Shown here one piece after another: positions 1 through 12,515 of a stretch of 64,000 nucleotides of DNA (position 1 is the stretch's first letter; every line of letters starts with the position of its first letter). A program made the translations under genes and the position numbers. The notes beneath the pieces are model-generated. The model saw only the letters and a list, made by a program, of their open reading frames with translations. It had not been told where the DNA came from and did no database searches. This DNA comes from Psoroptes ovis (lineage: Eukaryota; Arthropoda; Arachnida; Sarcoptiformes; Psoroptidae): positions 1,614,501 through 1,678,500 of the forward strand of contig PQWQ01000010.1 in the NCBI GenBank assembly GCA_002943765.1. The letters run 5' to 3'.

Positions 1-197
1 AAAGTGAAAATTATATAAATGGACAAATGATAATCATCACCGTCATCATCGGTAGATTTACCAAATTACTTTTTTTTGATGATTAAATTAATTCATTATT
101 AATTTATTTTTTCTATTCGTTTTGTAAATGGATTTGTTTTGTTTGTCAATTTGTTAATTGGTTTTTATTTTTAACTTTTTTTATTTACGATTTGTAG
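1..197. other. intron sequence of the RNA-binding gene
   Basis: AT-rich, T-rich sequence that ends in an AG acceptor at 196-197 just before the first recognisable coding exon. I see no convincing coding exon here. A GT at 52-53 follows a His-rich open stretch, but that frame has a TGA at 5-7 and no ATG. The 5' part of the gene lies outside the window. Confidence 0.5.
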
Positions 198-1754
198 CAA
201 AATATTTGTCGGCGGTTTGCCATGGGATACGACCGAATGTAAGTTGGATTCTTTTTTTTTTTTGTAAATGTTTTATTTTAATTATCACGTTTTCTTTTGT
301 TGAAAAAAATAAATAGATGATCTTGAATATTATTTCAGCCATTTTGGTAAAGTTATCGAAATAAATATCAAATATGATCCAATGTCATGTTTGACACGTG
401 GTTTTTGTTTTATTACATTTCAATCGGAAGAAACTGTACGCAATATTCTGCGTAAACCGGTTCATATTATCAAAGGAAAAATTATCGAATTGAAACGTGC
501 AAAATTTCGTCCAATTTGTAAGAAAATATTTGTAGGTGGTGTTGATTCAGATTTGATTGCTGAAGATGAGATTAGAGACCATTTTTCACAGTATGGAACG
601 GTATGTTTTGACCTATTTCTGCTCTACGAAAATAATAATTGAGATTTTTTATTAAAATTTTCAATTTTAATTATTCATGAATCAAGGTTATTGCTGTTGA
701 AACACCAAGAGATAAAATGCGTAATCGTAAACGTGATTTTTGTTTTGTCATATTTGAAAGTGAAACAGATGCCGATCGTGCATGTTTTTATCCACGACAA
801 TTCATTGTCAATCGCATATGTGATGTGAGAAAAGCTCAACCTCAACCTATTTGTTATCAACAAAAACGTATAGCTGCTACTGCCGGTCTCGATACAGCTC
901 ATTTGGCAAAAATTTTACTTAGCGATAATGGACGTATGGCAGCTGCGGCAGCAGCAGTTGCAGCCTATAATAGCAACACTTCTATTGATAATTGTAATGG
1001 TAACGCGCCAATTAATGATCCTATGTTGAATCAAGTTCTTACAACACCACCTCCTCCACCAGCAATACCGCCGCCACCACCTCCTGGCCATATGGGAGCA
1101 ATTCTTTATTATCAACCATTGCCACCACCGCATACACCCGCACCTAATTATAATAATAATCGTTCAATGCCATCATCATCAATACGTTCTCAGTTACCAA
1201 CAGAAAGCCCTACAACAGCTTTTCCTTTAATACCATATCCGGCTGCAGCGGCTGAAATTACATATTCACCTCATCATGCCATATATAATTATTATCAACA
1301 ATCACAACCGAATCATCCTGCTATCAATTCATTTAATCCATTAGCTGATTGTTATTTGAATTATTATGCAGCACATACAGCTGCTTATTATAATCAACAA
1401 TCACAACAACAATCAAATAATGAATTTAGATCTATGATCACAATGAATACATCATCATCATCATCATTAACATCAACATCATCGAATCGTTCATTACGTT
1501 CATTAGAATCAACAACATCATCATTATCATCATCAAATGATTTAAACATAACACCATCATCAATTTCTTCATCAACCTCATCATCATCAATCATTGAAAA
1601 ACCATCATATTTATATATGAATGATACTAATTTAAAAAATAATCATAATTTAAATTTAAATAATTCAAATAATTTAATTTCTTGTTCATCAACAAGAATA
1701 AGTCCATCATTACAATCATTGTATTATCATCCACAACAACAGCATCACCATTAA
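198..1754 (+). CDS. hnRNP-type RNA-binding protein with two RRMs (5' partial)
   Basis: Three exons join in phase: 198-238, 317-600 and 687-1754 (introns of 78 and 86 bp). The product is missing its N-terminus and ends in TAA at 1752-1754. RRM1 starts at the first visible codon, with RNP2 KIFVGGL and RNP1-like RGFCFITF. RRM2 follows directly, with KIFVGGV and RDFCFVIF. The tandem RRMs with a very short linker resemble the hnRNP A/B/D, Squid and Musashi group, which bind single-stranded RNA to control splicing, transport or stability. RNP1 carries Cys where Gly or Ala is usual, so the protein is divergent. After the RRMs come about 290 residues of low complexity: Ala runs, two Pro-rich blocks, Tyr/Gln/Ser/Asn-rich segments and a His tail, a prion-like composition common in hnRNPs. 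Which hnRNP subfamily it belongs to is not settled. Confidence 0.85.
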
Positions 1755-2383
1755 TCGTAATTATGATCAAAATAATCCGAAACAATACACAAGCAACCAA
1801 TGAGACACAAGAGAAATCAACACCAATTGAAAAATCAAAAATTCTCATAATTAATAATTTAATTTCCATTTTTGAACAAAATATTTATATTCTCAATGTA
1901 CATGTGATGATGATCTCACCATTGTATATCATTAGCCTATTCATTCACCGATGCATTTTGACCGAAAAATTTTTCAACAATACACATTTTCTGCACATAT
2001 AATTTGAATTTTATTAAAAAAAAATTTTGAATAAATCAGTTTGTTCAATGATTAATGAATTGATTTGTATCCTGATTTTTTCGAATTTTGGCCGTCACTC
2101 AAGAATATCGTTAGCATTCTTATTATGGAAATAACGTAAACAGAATCTCGAACAAACCAATGATTGATTGATTAATTGAATTTTGATTTCTGATCATGAT
2201 CTGAATTGTTTGCATGAAAATCAATCAAATGAATTTCAATGTTTTCATCTTTGTCGATCTGGTATTTTTCAAATATCGAATTCATTGATTCATTGTGTTT
2301 TGTATCGTTTCATTTGGTTAAAAAGAATTTTTGCTCGGAAAAATTCATCTCAAATACTTGGTTATTTCCAACAACACAAAACG
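1755..2383. other. intergenic, RNA-binding gene to channel gene
   Basis: Presumed 3' UTR of the RNA-binding gene followed by the upstream region of the channel gene. AATAAA lies near 2030. No gene is seen; open frames here are extensions or shadows. Confidence 0.5.
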
Positions 2384-3721
2384 ATGAAAATTTTCAATCA
2401 TTTTTCATGTGTTTTATGGTCAATTTTCATTGCTACAATCTCGAATATTGCTTGTACATCAAATGATACGATCAAAATAGGTGAAATGGTACGATCAATG
2501 GTAAATCATCGACATTATAATAAAGATATCCGACCTGAATATGGTGATGGGCGGCCATTAATTGTAATGGTTAAAATTGCCATTCATGATATTTATGATG
2601 TATCCGATGTTAATATGGATTTTACTATCGATTTACATTTTCGTCAATATTGGCGTGATTCAAGATTAAAATATGATCCTATTGGTAATGTAACACGATT
2701 ATTTATGGGTGGTGATTTTCATCAATTGATTTGGTTACCTGATACATTTTTTCTTAATGGTAAATCATTGCAAACACATCGTTCAACATCGACATCAACT
2801 GAAACAAATGCATTGATAGAATTATATCAAAATGGTTCAATATTATATAGTACACGTTTAACAGTCGTTGCTAGTTGTCCAATGGAGTTATCATACTTTC
2901 CAGCCGATCGTCAACAATGTGAATTAAATTTCGGAAGCTGTAAGTTTAATATCAATTTTTCTGCTGATGTTTGCGCTAATTTTTATTTGATCATCTAATT
3001 AATGACTCTTGAAGATGGTTACACAACTGATGATGTTATTTACAAATGGGCACCAGGTGAAATAATTTTAGAAGATCGTAATTTAGCATCATTCACTGTG
3101 ACTAGCTTGAATAATACTCAAATATTACGCCACAATGATGTTGGTGAATTTAGTCATCTGATTTTAAGTATCGATCTTGTAAGATCAATCGGCTATTATC
3201 TATATCAAACATATATACCATCATTTTTAATTGTGTTGATATCATGGATACCGTTTTGGTTAGGACACGATGATCATGTTGAACGTGTTGCGATAGGTGT
3301 GACAACTGTATTAACAATAACAACACTGATAACAAGTACAATGGAATCATTACCAAAAATATCCTATGTAAAAGCATTGGACATTTATCTATTTGTTTGT
3401 TTCATAATGGTATTTTTATCATTAATCGAATATGCATTCGTTGGCTATTATGAACATCGTCAACGTTTACGTTTCATACATAAATGTTTTTGTTCAAACA
3501 ATAATAATCAGCAACAACAACAACAACAACAATCAGATCAAACAGATGAACAGCAGCAATTGAAACAATCAACAAATTTATTAGAATCAAAATTGTTTCT
3601 ATTCGAAGAAACATCATCGATTGATTATTATTCAAGATGGATATTTCCAATCATATTCATATTATTTAATGTTATTTATATTGCATTTATGTTGAATGTA
3701 AAAAAAAATTTGAAAACTTAA
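2384..3721 (+). CDS. Cys-loop ligand-gated ion channel subunit (GABA/Glu/His receptor-like)
   Basis: Two exons, 2384-2939 and 3015-3721, give 420 residues. The join restores FGSYGYTTDDV. I chose the ATG at 2384 because it opens directly on a hydrophobic signal peptide; an upstream in-frame ATG at 2183 would precede it with unrelated sequence. The extracellular domain has the Cys-loop motif CPMELSYFPADRQQC and the FRQYWRD and WLPDTFF motifs of arthropod anion-channel-like subunits. TM1 is YYLYQTYIPSFLIVLISW, followed by TM2 (VAIGVTTVLTITTL), TM3 (ALDIYLFVCFIMVFLSLIEYA), a short intracellular loop with a Gln run, and TM4 at the C-terminus. The residues just before TM2 read VER, where anion channels usually have PAR. 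The ligand cannot be read from the sequence. It lies tail-to-tail with the calponin gene, 15 bp apart. Confidence 0.9.
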
Positions 3722-3736
3722 TTTTTTTTTTCTTGA

Positions 3737-4860
3737 TTAAATTTGTTTTTGATCATATTGTAATGGTGGTTTTTGTCCAGTAAATATATCTTTCAAATTT
3801 GACATCGATACTGATGGCTGCCGTTGTATTAATGGATCACGTGTTGGCCGAATATTGATTCGTTGTTTATCTTTATCCACTTGATTATTTAAACGTTCTT
3901 TTAGCCATCCGGTATTGACATGTGATACAAATATATCATCACCTAATGGCATACCATTACGTCGACGTACATTTGTGCCGATCTGTTCAATATTTTTATT
4001 ATTATAAATATTATTGCTATCATCTAGCATTGATTGTTCATTATTTTCAATAAATTCATTTAGCCATTCATCATAAGGTTTTCCTAACACGGGTAATTTA
4101 TCACCATTTTTTTCGAACACCTTAATTGAAATAAATTTGATTGAAATTGAAATTTTTCGCAATAAAAAAAAATTAAACAAGATAAATAACATACATGACG
4201 GCCTAATGTATAAAGACATTGTGTTACTTTAGGCATATTTTGCATTGATAATAAATCTTCAACATCAAACAATTCATCATCATTTAGGCCATATTTACGA
4301 CATTCACTCAGGAATTTATTGATATTTTCAATTTTTTGCTTTTTATTATCACCTTTTTCAACAAATTTATTTGTTTTATTCTTTGCTGATGTCGATGATG
4401 ATGAATTAATATTATCCATTAAATAACACAATAAAACACCATCACGTAAATATTGTTCATATTCATAGCTAAATGATATTTCATTTAACAATTTCCATAA
4501 CCATAATAGTAATTGACTTTCACGGCAATAATCGACATCGTTTCGCTGTGAATAATTGAAAAATATCATGAATAAAATAAAACAAAATGGATGAATAAAC
4601 AAACAAATATTTACATAATTTATTCATATTTTTGATTTTATTGAAATTCAAACACAATAAAACAACATCAATAACATTAACAAAACTCTCCACTCCAGTT
4701 GAAGTAATAAATCCAATTTTCAAGCAAAAAATCCATTAAAACAATCGAATAACACAGAAACACTTACCGATTTAGGCATAGGTAATGTCGGTGTCGTTTG
4801 CATTGATCGATCATTTTCAACGATCACTCGTTGCTGCTTTTCCTTTTGTTGTTTTACCAT
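3737..4860 (-). CDS. calponin-homology domain protein (calponin/transgelin family)
   Basis: Three minus-strand exons, 4860-4768, 4545-4195 and 4120-3737, all phase 0, give 275 residues. The short first exon begins MVKQQKEKQQR and ends at a GTAAGT donor. Exon 2 holds a single CH domain (LLLWLWKLLNE, YLRDGVLLCYLMD, FLSECRKYGL, FDVEDLLSMQNMPKVTQCLY) of the type found in transgelin, calponin and arthropod Mp20, which bind actin in muscle. Exon 3 begins VFEKNGDKLPVLG and continues into a polar tail. I do not see a clear repeat of the calponin actin-binding CLIK motif, so transgelin-like is the safer name. The Asn/Ser/Lys insert inside the CH domain is unusual. The 3' ends of this gene and the channel gene nearly touch. 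Confidence 0.82.
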
Positions 4861-6559
4861 GGTTTTATTACCATCAAATATTTGAAAAAAACTAATAAAT
4901 GAATATTTCTCAACTTAAGGTACACAGGTCATAGGCCACATTTGTTTAAATAAATCAATAATAAAATGATGTAAAATCAGATGTAATTAAACAACCCAAA
5001 ACCTGAACAAAGATCGAAGACCAGGATTTTTTTTTGTTTTATGATCACTTGTATTTCATGTATTTTTAGTTGGTAAAATTTTAATTTATTTCAATCATTT
5101 CACCATGATACACATTTAATCCTGTACATAATTTTAAATATTGTTGTTTTTTTGGGTGTTGCCACAGTTGTTGCTTCGGATATTCATCCTAATCAAATAC
5201 ATCCATCCACCATTCATCCATCATTTATTATGACGTCGTTCGACGCTGATGTTTGTAGTCTCGTAGGCCTGTAGCTGCTGTAGATTGAATGATCATAACT
5301 GCTGCTGCTTCAGCTGATGCTGAGATTATTTTTTCAATTAAAGAATATGATTCTCGAATCTAAACCAATTTATGACAAGTAGCATCGTATTTGGTTGAAG
5401 AGTAGCAGCAGCAGCAGGCATTCAGCAGATGGTTCGAAATAAAATCTGAATTAATTTCGATATAATTCATCATATATAGAATTCGTTTAGAGCAGAATAA
5501 ACACACATATTCAATCAAAGAATTGTGAAGCATCGCGGAAAATAAGGTCAAATTTATAAATAGATTCAAATTCATGCATTAATATTCAATTCATTTATCA
5601 ATTCTGGTGAAAAAAATTACCATTTCCAAAAATTGTATTGAATTTTAAATGCAGCAACACTATACAATTACAGCGGAATTAACCTTCACACACTAATGCA
5701 TTTACGATTGATGAATGCATTAGTGTTGAATGCATTTCGTTGTCAAATCAAATCGATGATTAATGACGGACACTTGCGCCACAATTTCAAAAGATCTTAT
5801 TAGTGGTGGCTTTGAATTGCTATTTTTCAAAGAATTAATCGATTGATTATGAAAAATGTGTGAAAAAGCTTGAAACATTGATTACTGAAACACGTGGAAC
5901 CCATCGAATGACTAATCAAATCAAATAACTTGTAAATTAATGATAATTTATTATATTTAAATGAATGATTTAATAAAATAAATTAAAATAAATAATTATT
6001 TTTTCATTTATTTCTTCCGGAATATTATCAAATGGAAACAACCGAAACGAAATGTTTTGATATGTGCGCATAGAAATTATATATCAATTGAAGAGAATAA
6101 ACATTGAATTAAGAGTTGGATGTGTTTTCGGTTTTTTAAAATTCTGTTATGTTAAAATTGAATGATGTAAATATAAAATGACATTTTGAGTTTTTTCTCC
6201 TTCCATGAATGAAGGGTAAATCAATTTAATTTGAATTCAATTATAGAACAAAATATAATTAAATGTCAATTGTTTCAATTAGAGCTTCAACATGAACTTG
6301 AACATGAGTTTTAATATGAATTTTCATTGTCATTTAATGTCAATTCGATCGTTTTATTTTCAAATTGACAATTTTATCTCATTACATTGATCATTTCAAT
6401 TCAATTTCATTTTTTTCGACGAAATTGGCGAACGATCATTACTATTTTTGCATTTCAAATTCTGTATTTACTGCTTTTTTGCCCATAAATGATGGATGAG
6501 GAAAATTTGACAATTAAAATCTTAAATTAAATTAAAAAGAAATTGAATTTCATTCATTC
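4861..6559. other. intergenic region between calponin and tetraspanin
   Basis: Upstream region of the calponin gene and downstream region of the tetraspanin gene, both on the minus strand. Apart from a 13-bp inverted repeat at 5690-5726 I see no gene, only AT-rich simple sequence. A 71-codon minus-strand frame at 5360-5575 has no protein-like features. Confidence 0.5.
5690..5726. repeat. 13-bp perfect inverted repeat (hairpin)
   Basis: ACACTAATGCATT at 5690-5702 is the exact reverse complement of 5714-5726, with an 11-nt spacer. It sits in the intergenic region about 0.8 kb upstream of the calponin start. Role unknown. Confidence 0.6.
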
Positions 6560-8176
6560 TCATTTTTTCGATATGATTTGTACATAATGACAAACAGCAA
6601 ACATTAATGCTATCAATTCCAGAATGGCAAAACCAAGTGCTGTCCAACCAAGCATAAGAACATAATCACGCATTTCATTACCAAATTTTGACCAACAGCC
6701 ATCATAATAGATATTATTTGGATGTTTACGATGTCCACAATTTCGAACAAATGTTTTACAACATGAATCTGGTACTGGTATCGTTTTATTACGATTATTT
6801 TTTATAATCATTTCATTATAATAATTATTATTATCATAATTATCAATATTTCCATTATAATTATCAGCATAATAATTATTTAAATATTCATAATCATAAT
6901 AATAATTCCAACCACAGCAATGAAATTCCGAATATAATGGTTCAATTTTTTCAGCATTATTGACTAGTAAATCATAGATATTGACCGATTCACGTACAGA
7001 TTGTAGAAAATTATCATTTTCAATTGAATTAGTTGATGATTTTATTGATGTCAGCACTGATGATGATGTTGATGGTGATATGAATACATGATCAGGACTT
7101 ACAGTTATTATTGATAATAGACCAATAATTAATTGTATTGTGAATAAAAATAGCAATATAAAAATATAGAAACAAAGTACGATTGTTGAATTTGTAAAAT
7201 GTTGAACAGATGAATGTTGTTCATATTGTTGTGATTGTTGTTGATGACAATCATAATTTCCAATTATTGTTTGACATTTACTACTGCCATTTTTTGAATA
7301 TTTTTGATCTAAAATTACCGATGTATTTTGACATGGTAATGAATATCTTTTATTCTTTGAATTTTGTTGCCTGCTATCGATTGTCATCATATTTGATTCA
7401 AAATCACCATCAAATTCATTTGTATTTGATGATAAATGTTTTTGTTTTTGAAGTTTTTGACGTTTTTTTCGTAATAATGTTTCATTTTCATGTGTTGCTG
7501 TTGATGATGGTGGTAATTGATTTTGATTAAAACAACGCCGTCTATGACGATTATAATAATAATAATCGGAATTTTTTGACCAACTAGTCGCTGTTGAATA
7601 GCAAATATTTAATAACGATATTACGATTATTAGCGAGCCACAAAACATCATTGAATAATGAATAATTCGGACTAAATGGCCATTTCCTAATAAATCGATA
7701 ATATTACTTAAATATTTGGTACGTTCACCAATATAACGACTAATTTCAGGTCTTCCATATAATACAGTTAATAATAATATACAAATACCACTTAATAATA
7801 AAATAAAATTGAATAAATATAAAATTAAATTCACGAAACGTGCCGAAAAACAGCAACATTCTGGTGTTGGTAAATTTTCACTTTGATTCGCAATTAATGA
7901 TGATGGTATAATTCTTTGTTGATGTTGATGTTGTTGTTGCAGTTGATTATGATTGATGATGGGTAAAGATGTTTCGGTTGATGGTAATAATGATGATGAT
8001 TTTTCATATTTCGGTTGTGATGATGATAATGAAGATGATGTAGAAGAAGATGCCGAAGGGGATGATGTAGATGATGTTGGCGATGTAAATGGTGGTGTTA
8101 ATGAATGTTGACGGTGACGACGATTATCGTTATTATTAATATTATCATTATGATGATTATTATAATGTTTCATCAT
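6560..8176 (-). CDS. tetraspanin with a large TM2-TM3 loop
   Basis: Single-exon frame of 538 residues. After about 105 residues of Ser/Thr/Gln/His-rich cytoplasmic sequence comes the Cys-rich start ECCCF and TM1 (about 113-140), TM2 (about 168-192), TM3 (about 330-357), a large extracellular loop and TM4 (about 505-530). The extracellular loop has the diagnostic HCCGW motif, then SCC, NCG and GCW, six cysteines in all, so the fold is tetraspanin. Tetraspanins organise membrane protein microdomains. Two things are odd. Between TM2 and TM3, normally a turn of only a few residues, there are about 135 polar residues with basic and Gln-rich patches. The extracellular loop also contains a Tyr/Asn/Asp-rich insert just after HCCGW. 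No introns are needed to explain the frame. The start could instead be an internal Met, but the first ATG is a double ATG near the 5' limit of the frame. Confidence 0.88.
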   Translation of the reverse strand: MMKHYNNHHNDNINNNDNRRHRQHSLTPPFTSPTSSTSSPSASSSTSSSLSSSQPKYEKSSSLLPSTETSLPIINHNQLQQQHQHQQRIIPSSLIANQSENLPTPECCCFSARFVNLILYLFNFILLLSGICILLLTVLYGRPEISRYIGERTKYLSNIIDLLGNGHLVRIIHYSMMFCGSLIIVISLLNICYSTATSWSKNSDYYYYNRHRRRCFNQNQLPPSSTATHENETLLRKKRQKLQKQKHLSSNTNEFDGDFESNMMTIDSRQQNSKNKRYSLPCQNTSVILDQKYSKNGSSKCQTIIGNYDCHQQQSQQYEQHSSVQHFTNSTIVLCFYIFILLFLFTIQLIIGLLSIITVSPDHVFISPSTSSSVLTSIKSSTNSIENDNFLQSVRESVNIYDLLVNNAEKIEPLYSEFHCCGWNYYYDYEYLNNYYADNYNGNIDNYDNNNYYNEMIIKNNRNKTIPVPDSCCKTFVRNCGHRKHPNNIYYDGCWSKFGNEMRDYVLMLGWTALGFAILELIALMFAVCHYVQIISKK

Positions 8177-11100
8177 TTTCGTTCGTTCGTTTTTTTCATT
8201 CGTTGGTCGTTGAACATTGAATAATTATTATGATGACATGACGCATTGAAGTATAATCACGTAAACAAGTGGAAAAAGAATGGTTTCGATTTACAAAATT
8301 TTCATTTTTGCTTCATTTCTTTTGAAATCAAATTAATCTAATTTTATTAATCAATCATTGATTTCGATTTATTTATGGCTGCCAAATATCAAATGTAATC
8401 GGATATTTCCGACCAAAAATAGGAAAAAATCAAATAAAATATTATCACATAATCAAAAATAATTATAGCTTACGATTAATAAATGATTTCAATGATTTGA
8501 TTTCATAAATGATGAAATTTAAGAACAAATTAAGCACATATATATTTCACATATTTGAAGCAAACTATTAAATATGCACAAATTATGAACAAAAAAAATT
8601 CAATGATAATCGAATGGCAAAATGTCAAATATTAATAAATATTTTCATTTTTTTTTTCATTTTGTTTTGTTTTATTTCCATTCAATTTAAATTACTTGTG
8701 GCCAAAATATGAATGAATAAATGTATGTCATCGTTGTCTAAGAGCCATCGTGATCATCATAAAGTGTTGAATAAGTGTATGCTTCAATGTGTTTTTTGTC
8801 GATTGTTATGGTTGTTTGAAATTATTAAAATAATTATCGGTTCATATGTGATATTTTAGTTTAATTCAGTTTAAGCACATATCGTCTGTGTGTTTTAGAT
8901 ACAATTTTGAGCTTACATCAACAAATATTTGTCTGATGTTGAAAATTGCTTAGTGTTCATGTATTTGTATGTGTTTACTTCGACGAATCATCATCGTTAC
9001 CATTCACCATCAACAGCGTAGAAACACATTCGAAAAAAACATCCGCAAAAATTGATTTCTGTTCAAAAAACGATTCATCTCGATGAACACATTGACGGCA
9101 CGTGCGCATTGAATATAACGAGATTTTTAAAATTTAAACAAGCAGAATGAAACATCAAATGAATTAAAACTTCAAAGAAGATTGAAAATGTTTGTTGAAT
9201 ATAATTTCTTCAGCATAATTAATGCTTGGTGACAATTTGACAAAAGAATTTTCTCATTTCCCGATGATCACGACAGTATGACCCGAATTTTTCACTCATA
9301 TGTGATAAATTACAAAGCTTTCGTTTGTTTGTTTGTTGTTTAGTTTAATTATAAATGAATGAATATAAATAAAAAAACAAAATGTTTCAAATGCTTGTCA
9401 TTTTTTGTTGTTGTTGTTGTTGAATGAATGAATAAAAATTGCATTTGATTTAACTTGATTTTCCAATGAATTTTTCATTTTTTTTTGCTTCATTAGCTGC
9501 ATATATTCACATTGAATTGTTGAATTATTCATACAACGGTATTCCAATGGCAAAGATGTTTAATAAATTATGAATTTTTTTTACTCTCACAAAACACAAA
9601 GAAATGTGACTTGGTGACAATTTTACAAATGTTTTGTTTTGGTTGATCGGTGAGATTTTGAAATTGATTCATTTATTCAATTTCTGAGTCGGAAAAACAC
9701 CAGTAAAAAACCATACACTATCATATAATGAAGCTTTGTTCAATTCGATTCAATTGATTGGAAATTTTTTGTCAATTTTTCGTCGTCTTTTGATAAAATA
9801 TTCTCATTAAATGGCTTTTGGCTGCGATTGTTGTCGTTTGTTGAACAAGAAAAAGTATTTCGAAAATCAAATGAAAATATAATAATTTATAAATTTGTTT
9901 CGATCTGTCAAAGAATTCAAACAAACGAAAAAAATTCACCATTGGTGGTCACCATTATCATAATCAATGGCTAATGACGGTGATAATGATATGATCGTCG
10001 TTGATGATTGTCGTTTAAATTTTAAAATGGGTTTATTTGAATGAACCATTAATTTCTTTCTCATATCTTTCATTTATCTGGGAATTAAATGAATTTACTA
10101 AGATTATCATTGGTTGATTGAATGTGGCAGCATTTAAATCCAGGCTTGTCTCATGCAGATGCAGATGCAGATCTGTCATCTCTTTCGAAGGCAATTTTAC
10201 CAATTTTGCATATGGCAAATGCCTGTATTAATCGTTTGATTAAAACATATTTTATATTAAGGTAAAAAATTATGTAAATATTTAAATTTATGATCGTCGT
10301 TGACTACGTAAATCGACGTTGACGTCGTTATCATTGAATCATTGATGTTTGTTGATGATAAAATATTATTCAAAATGTTTATTTTTGGCCCGAAAATGAT
10401 CGAAAAAAGCACGTACAATTAATGCATAAGCGTAGATGAAATCATTGAATCAAATTATTCACACAATTCATTTATTAGGCAAAAATTGAAAGCCGAAATT
10501 GAAAAACACAGGTAAAAAATGAAAATTTCTGTTCATGTTTTCATAAATTCGTATAAAATTTATAAGCTTATGCACGAAAACAAACAAGAAGGAAAAACAT
10601 ATTGAATAATAATAATAATTCAAAATCAATAAACAAACATAAATGTGCTGATCATAACCATTATATCATTTACGACGACCAAAGACCAAGAACCAAAATC
10701 AAATTTATATGGTTCATGAATAAATTCATGAATTTATGATTTTGTCCTTTGACCGTAAATAATGAATGAATGGTGAATAAATTCAATTAGTTCATTCGTC
10801 GTACTTCGAAGCTCTTTGTTGAACATTTAAATGTGTTGAAATGAATTTGAATGTATGAATCTTAAAACAAACACACACACAGACATAAACATTCAATGAA
10901 TTATTCAATCTGGAAATTTCATTTCTAAGAATTTTGAATTTTAAATTTTCAAAATTTTCTTCTTAAGAAAAATATTCATCATCGAAATGGCTTCAAGGTA
11001 TATAAATAAATGGTAATTTTCTTCCAATGAACAAATCATAAGCAAGTAACTTCAGCGGAGGTTTCCTTTAAAAAAATAAAGAAGCAGAAAGGTATACCTT

Positions 11101-12515
11101 ATAACTCACATAATATGAAGCATATTCAAAAGCAAATTAAAAGGTGTACAGGCATATTAGCTTTGAATTTTTGTATACCTCTTAACAGACACAAAACACA
11201 GGTAAATACACAGACAAACAATTGGCTAAATTTCTCTTCATATTTTTTCATGTTTGTGCGTTGGGGAATTTTCCTAAATCATCAAGAATTTCATTTGTAC
11301 TTTGAGACATTTGAAATTATTAGAAAAAAGTCTGAAAAATCATTTCGGCAAATATCATTGTTGTTTGTTTGATTATTTGAATTAATGATCATGATTATAA
11401 TAATAACGACAGCAATAACAATGAATGAAATGTAAACAAAAATCAAATTAAGTTTTGCTTATTGTTTGTTTGTTTATTTACATTTGAATCAAAGAAATCA
11501 TAGAAGAATGTAATGAATCGAGAAAATAAAAGTCAAATAATCAAACAACAACAACAACAAACGATCAAAACTAAAAAATTTATTGATCATAACCTTAAAA
11601 AAATCTTCGAAAAATCCAGAGAAAAAAGGTGAATTCGTCGTTCAAATTCCATGATAGTCCAAATTCAAAGGTATTGGGTTAGCTTCAAAGAAATTTATGA
11701 CCATTGAACCACTGATATTCGGGGTACATTTTGACCTTTGAATATTTTTGCTTAATATTTTCAAAGGTGAAGACGTGTTGGTCAAACGAAGAGGAGGCAA
11801 TTCACTTGTATTTATTCAAATTCTAAAATTTGAGAAAAATTCCAAAGAAATGGACTTCAATATTCAAAGTTATTCACCCAAACGTTTAAATTCAAAAAAG
11901 TAATTGAATATTTTCGTATTTTAATTGAAAATAATTCAAAATTTAACTCATTTTTGTATGTGAATAAATACATCAATCATTTGTCATTTTAATGATAATC
12001 ATAATAATAACAATGATTTGATTGGCTGTAATTCCATACAAATCACTGATAATAATATTATTATAACAATGATACCTAACTATTAATCAATTTTATATGA
12101 AAATGAATGACTAAAAATATAATTAAAAAATGAAAATCTACCAGATTTCAAAATGATCTAATTTGAATTTATTAAATTGTAATTTTTGGGGTTTGGTCAC
12201 GATGTTGATTGGAGTAAAGTTTGATTTACATTATTATTATTTATTATAATGTATCATCTTCATATTAATCATCGTTATCAAACACCATCAACAATGTTGA
12301 ATATTTCGAAGACTTGGTATTTACCATAAATGGTAAAATGATGAGGATGATGATCAACTGCCAAGATTCGAAGATTGAAGATTCGAGGAAAAGGTTTCCC
12401 AGGTTTGCTTGAGATCGTTCGAAAGATTGGATGAACGAAAAATCTGGTGAAAATCGGCCATTTTTTCGGCAAAATCTGACCAATTTTCAGCTCTGTCTTC
12501 ACCTCTGGATATCAT
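8177..12515. other. 4.3-kb gene-poor region
   Basis: Lies upstream of the tetraspanin gene and downstream of the RasGEF gene. It is AT-rich with many short direct and inverted AT words, a CA run near 10868 and small GTT repeats near 9405. I see no gene I can name. An exon-like open stretch (minus, 10230-10033) is discussed in the findings. Long 5' UTR introns or regulatory sequence are possible. Confidence 0.5.

Noticed and set aside
5360..5575. 71-codon minus-strand ORF
   Set aside because: No motif or upstream signals; chance frame in intergenic DNA.
11115..11372. 85-codon plus-strand ORF
   Set aside because: Composition of translated AT-rich noncoding DNA, no splice partners or family.
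12265..12502. Two overlapping minus-strand ORFs after the RasGEF stop
   Set aside because: They overlap each other in different frames, have no family features, and lie in the presumed 3' UTR.
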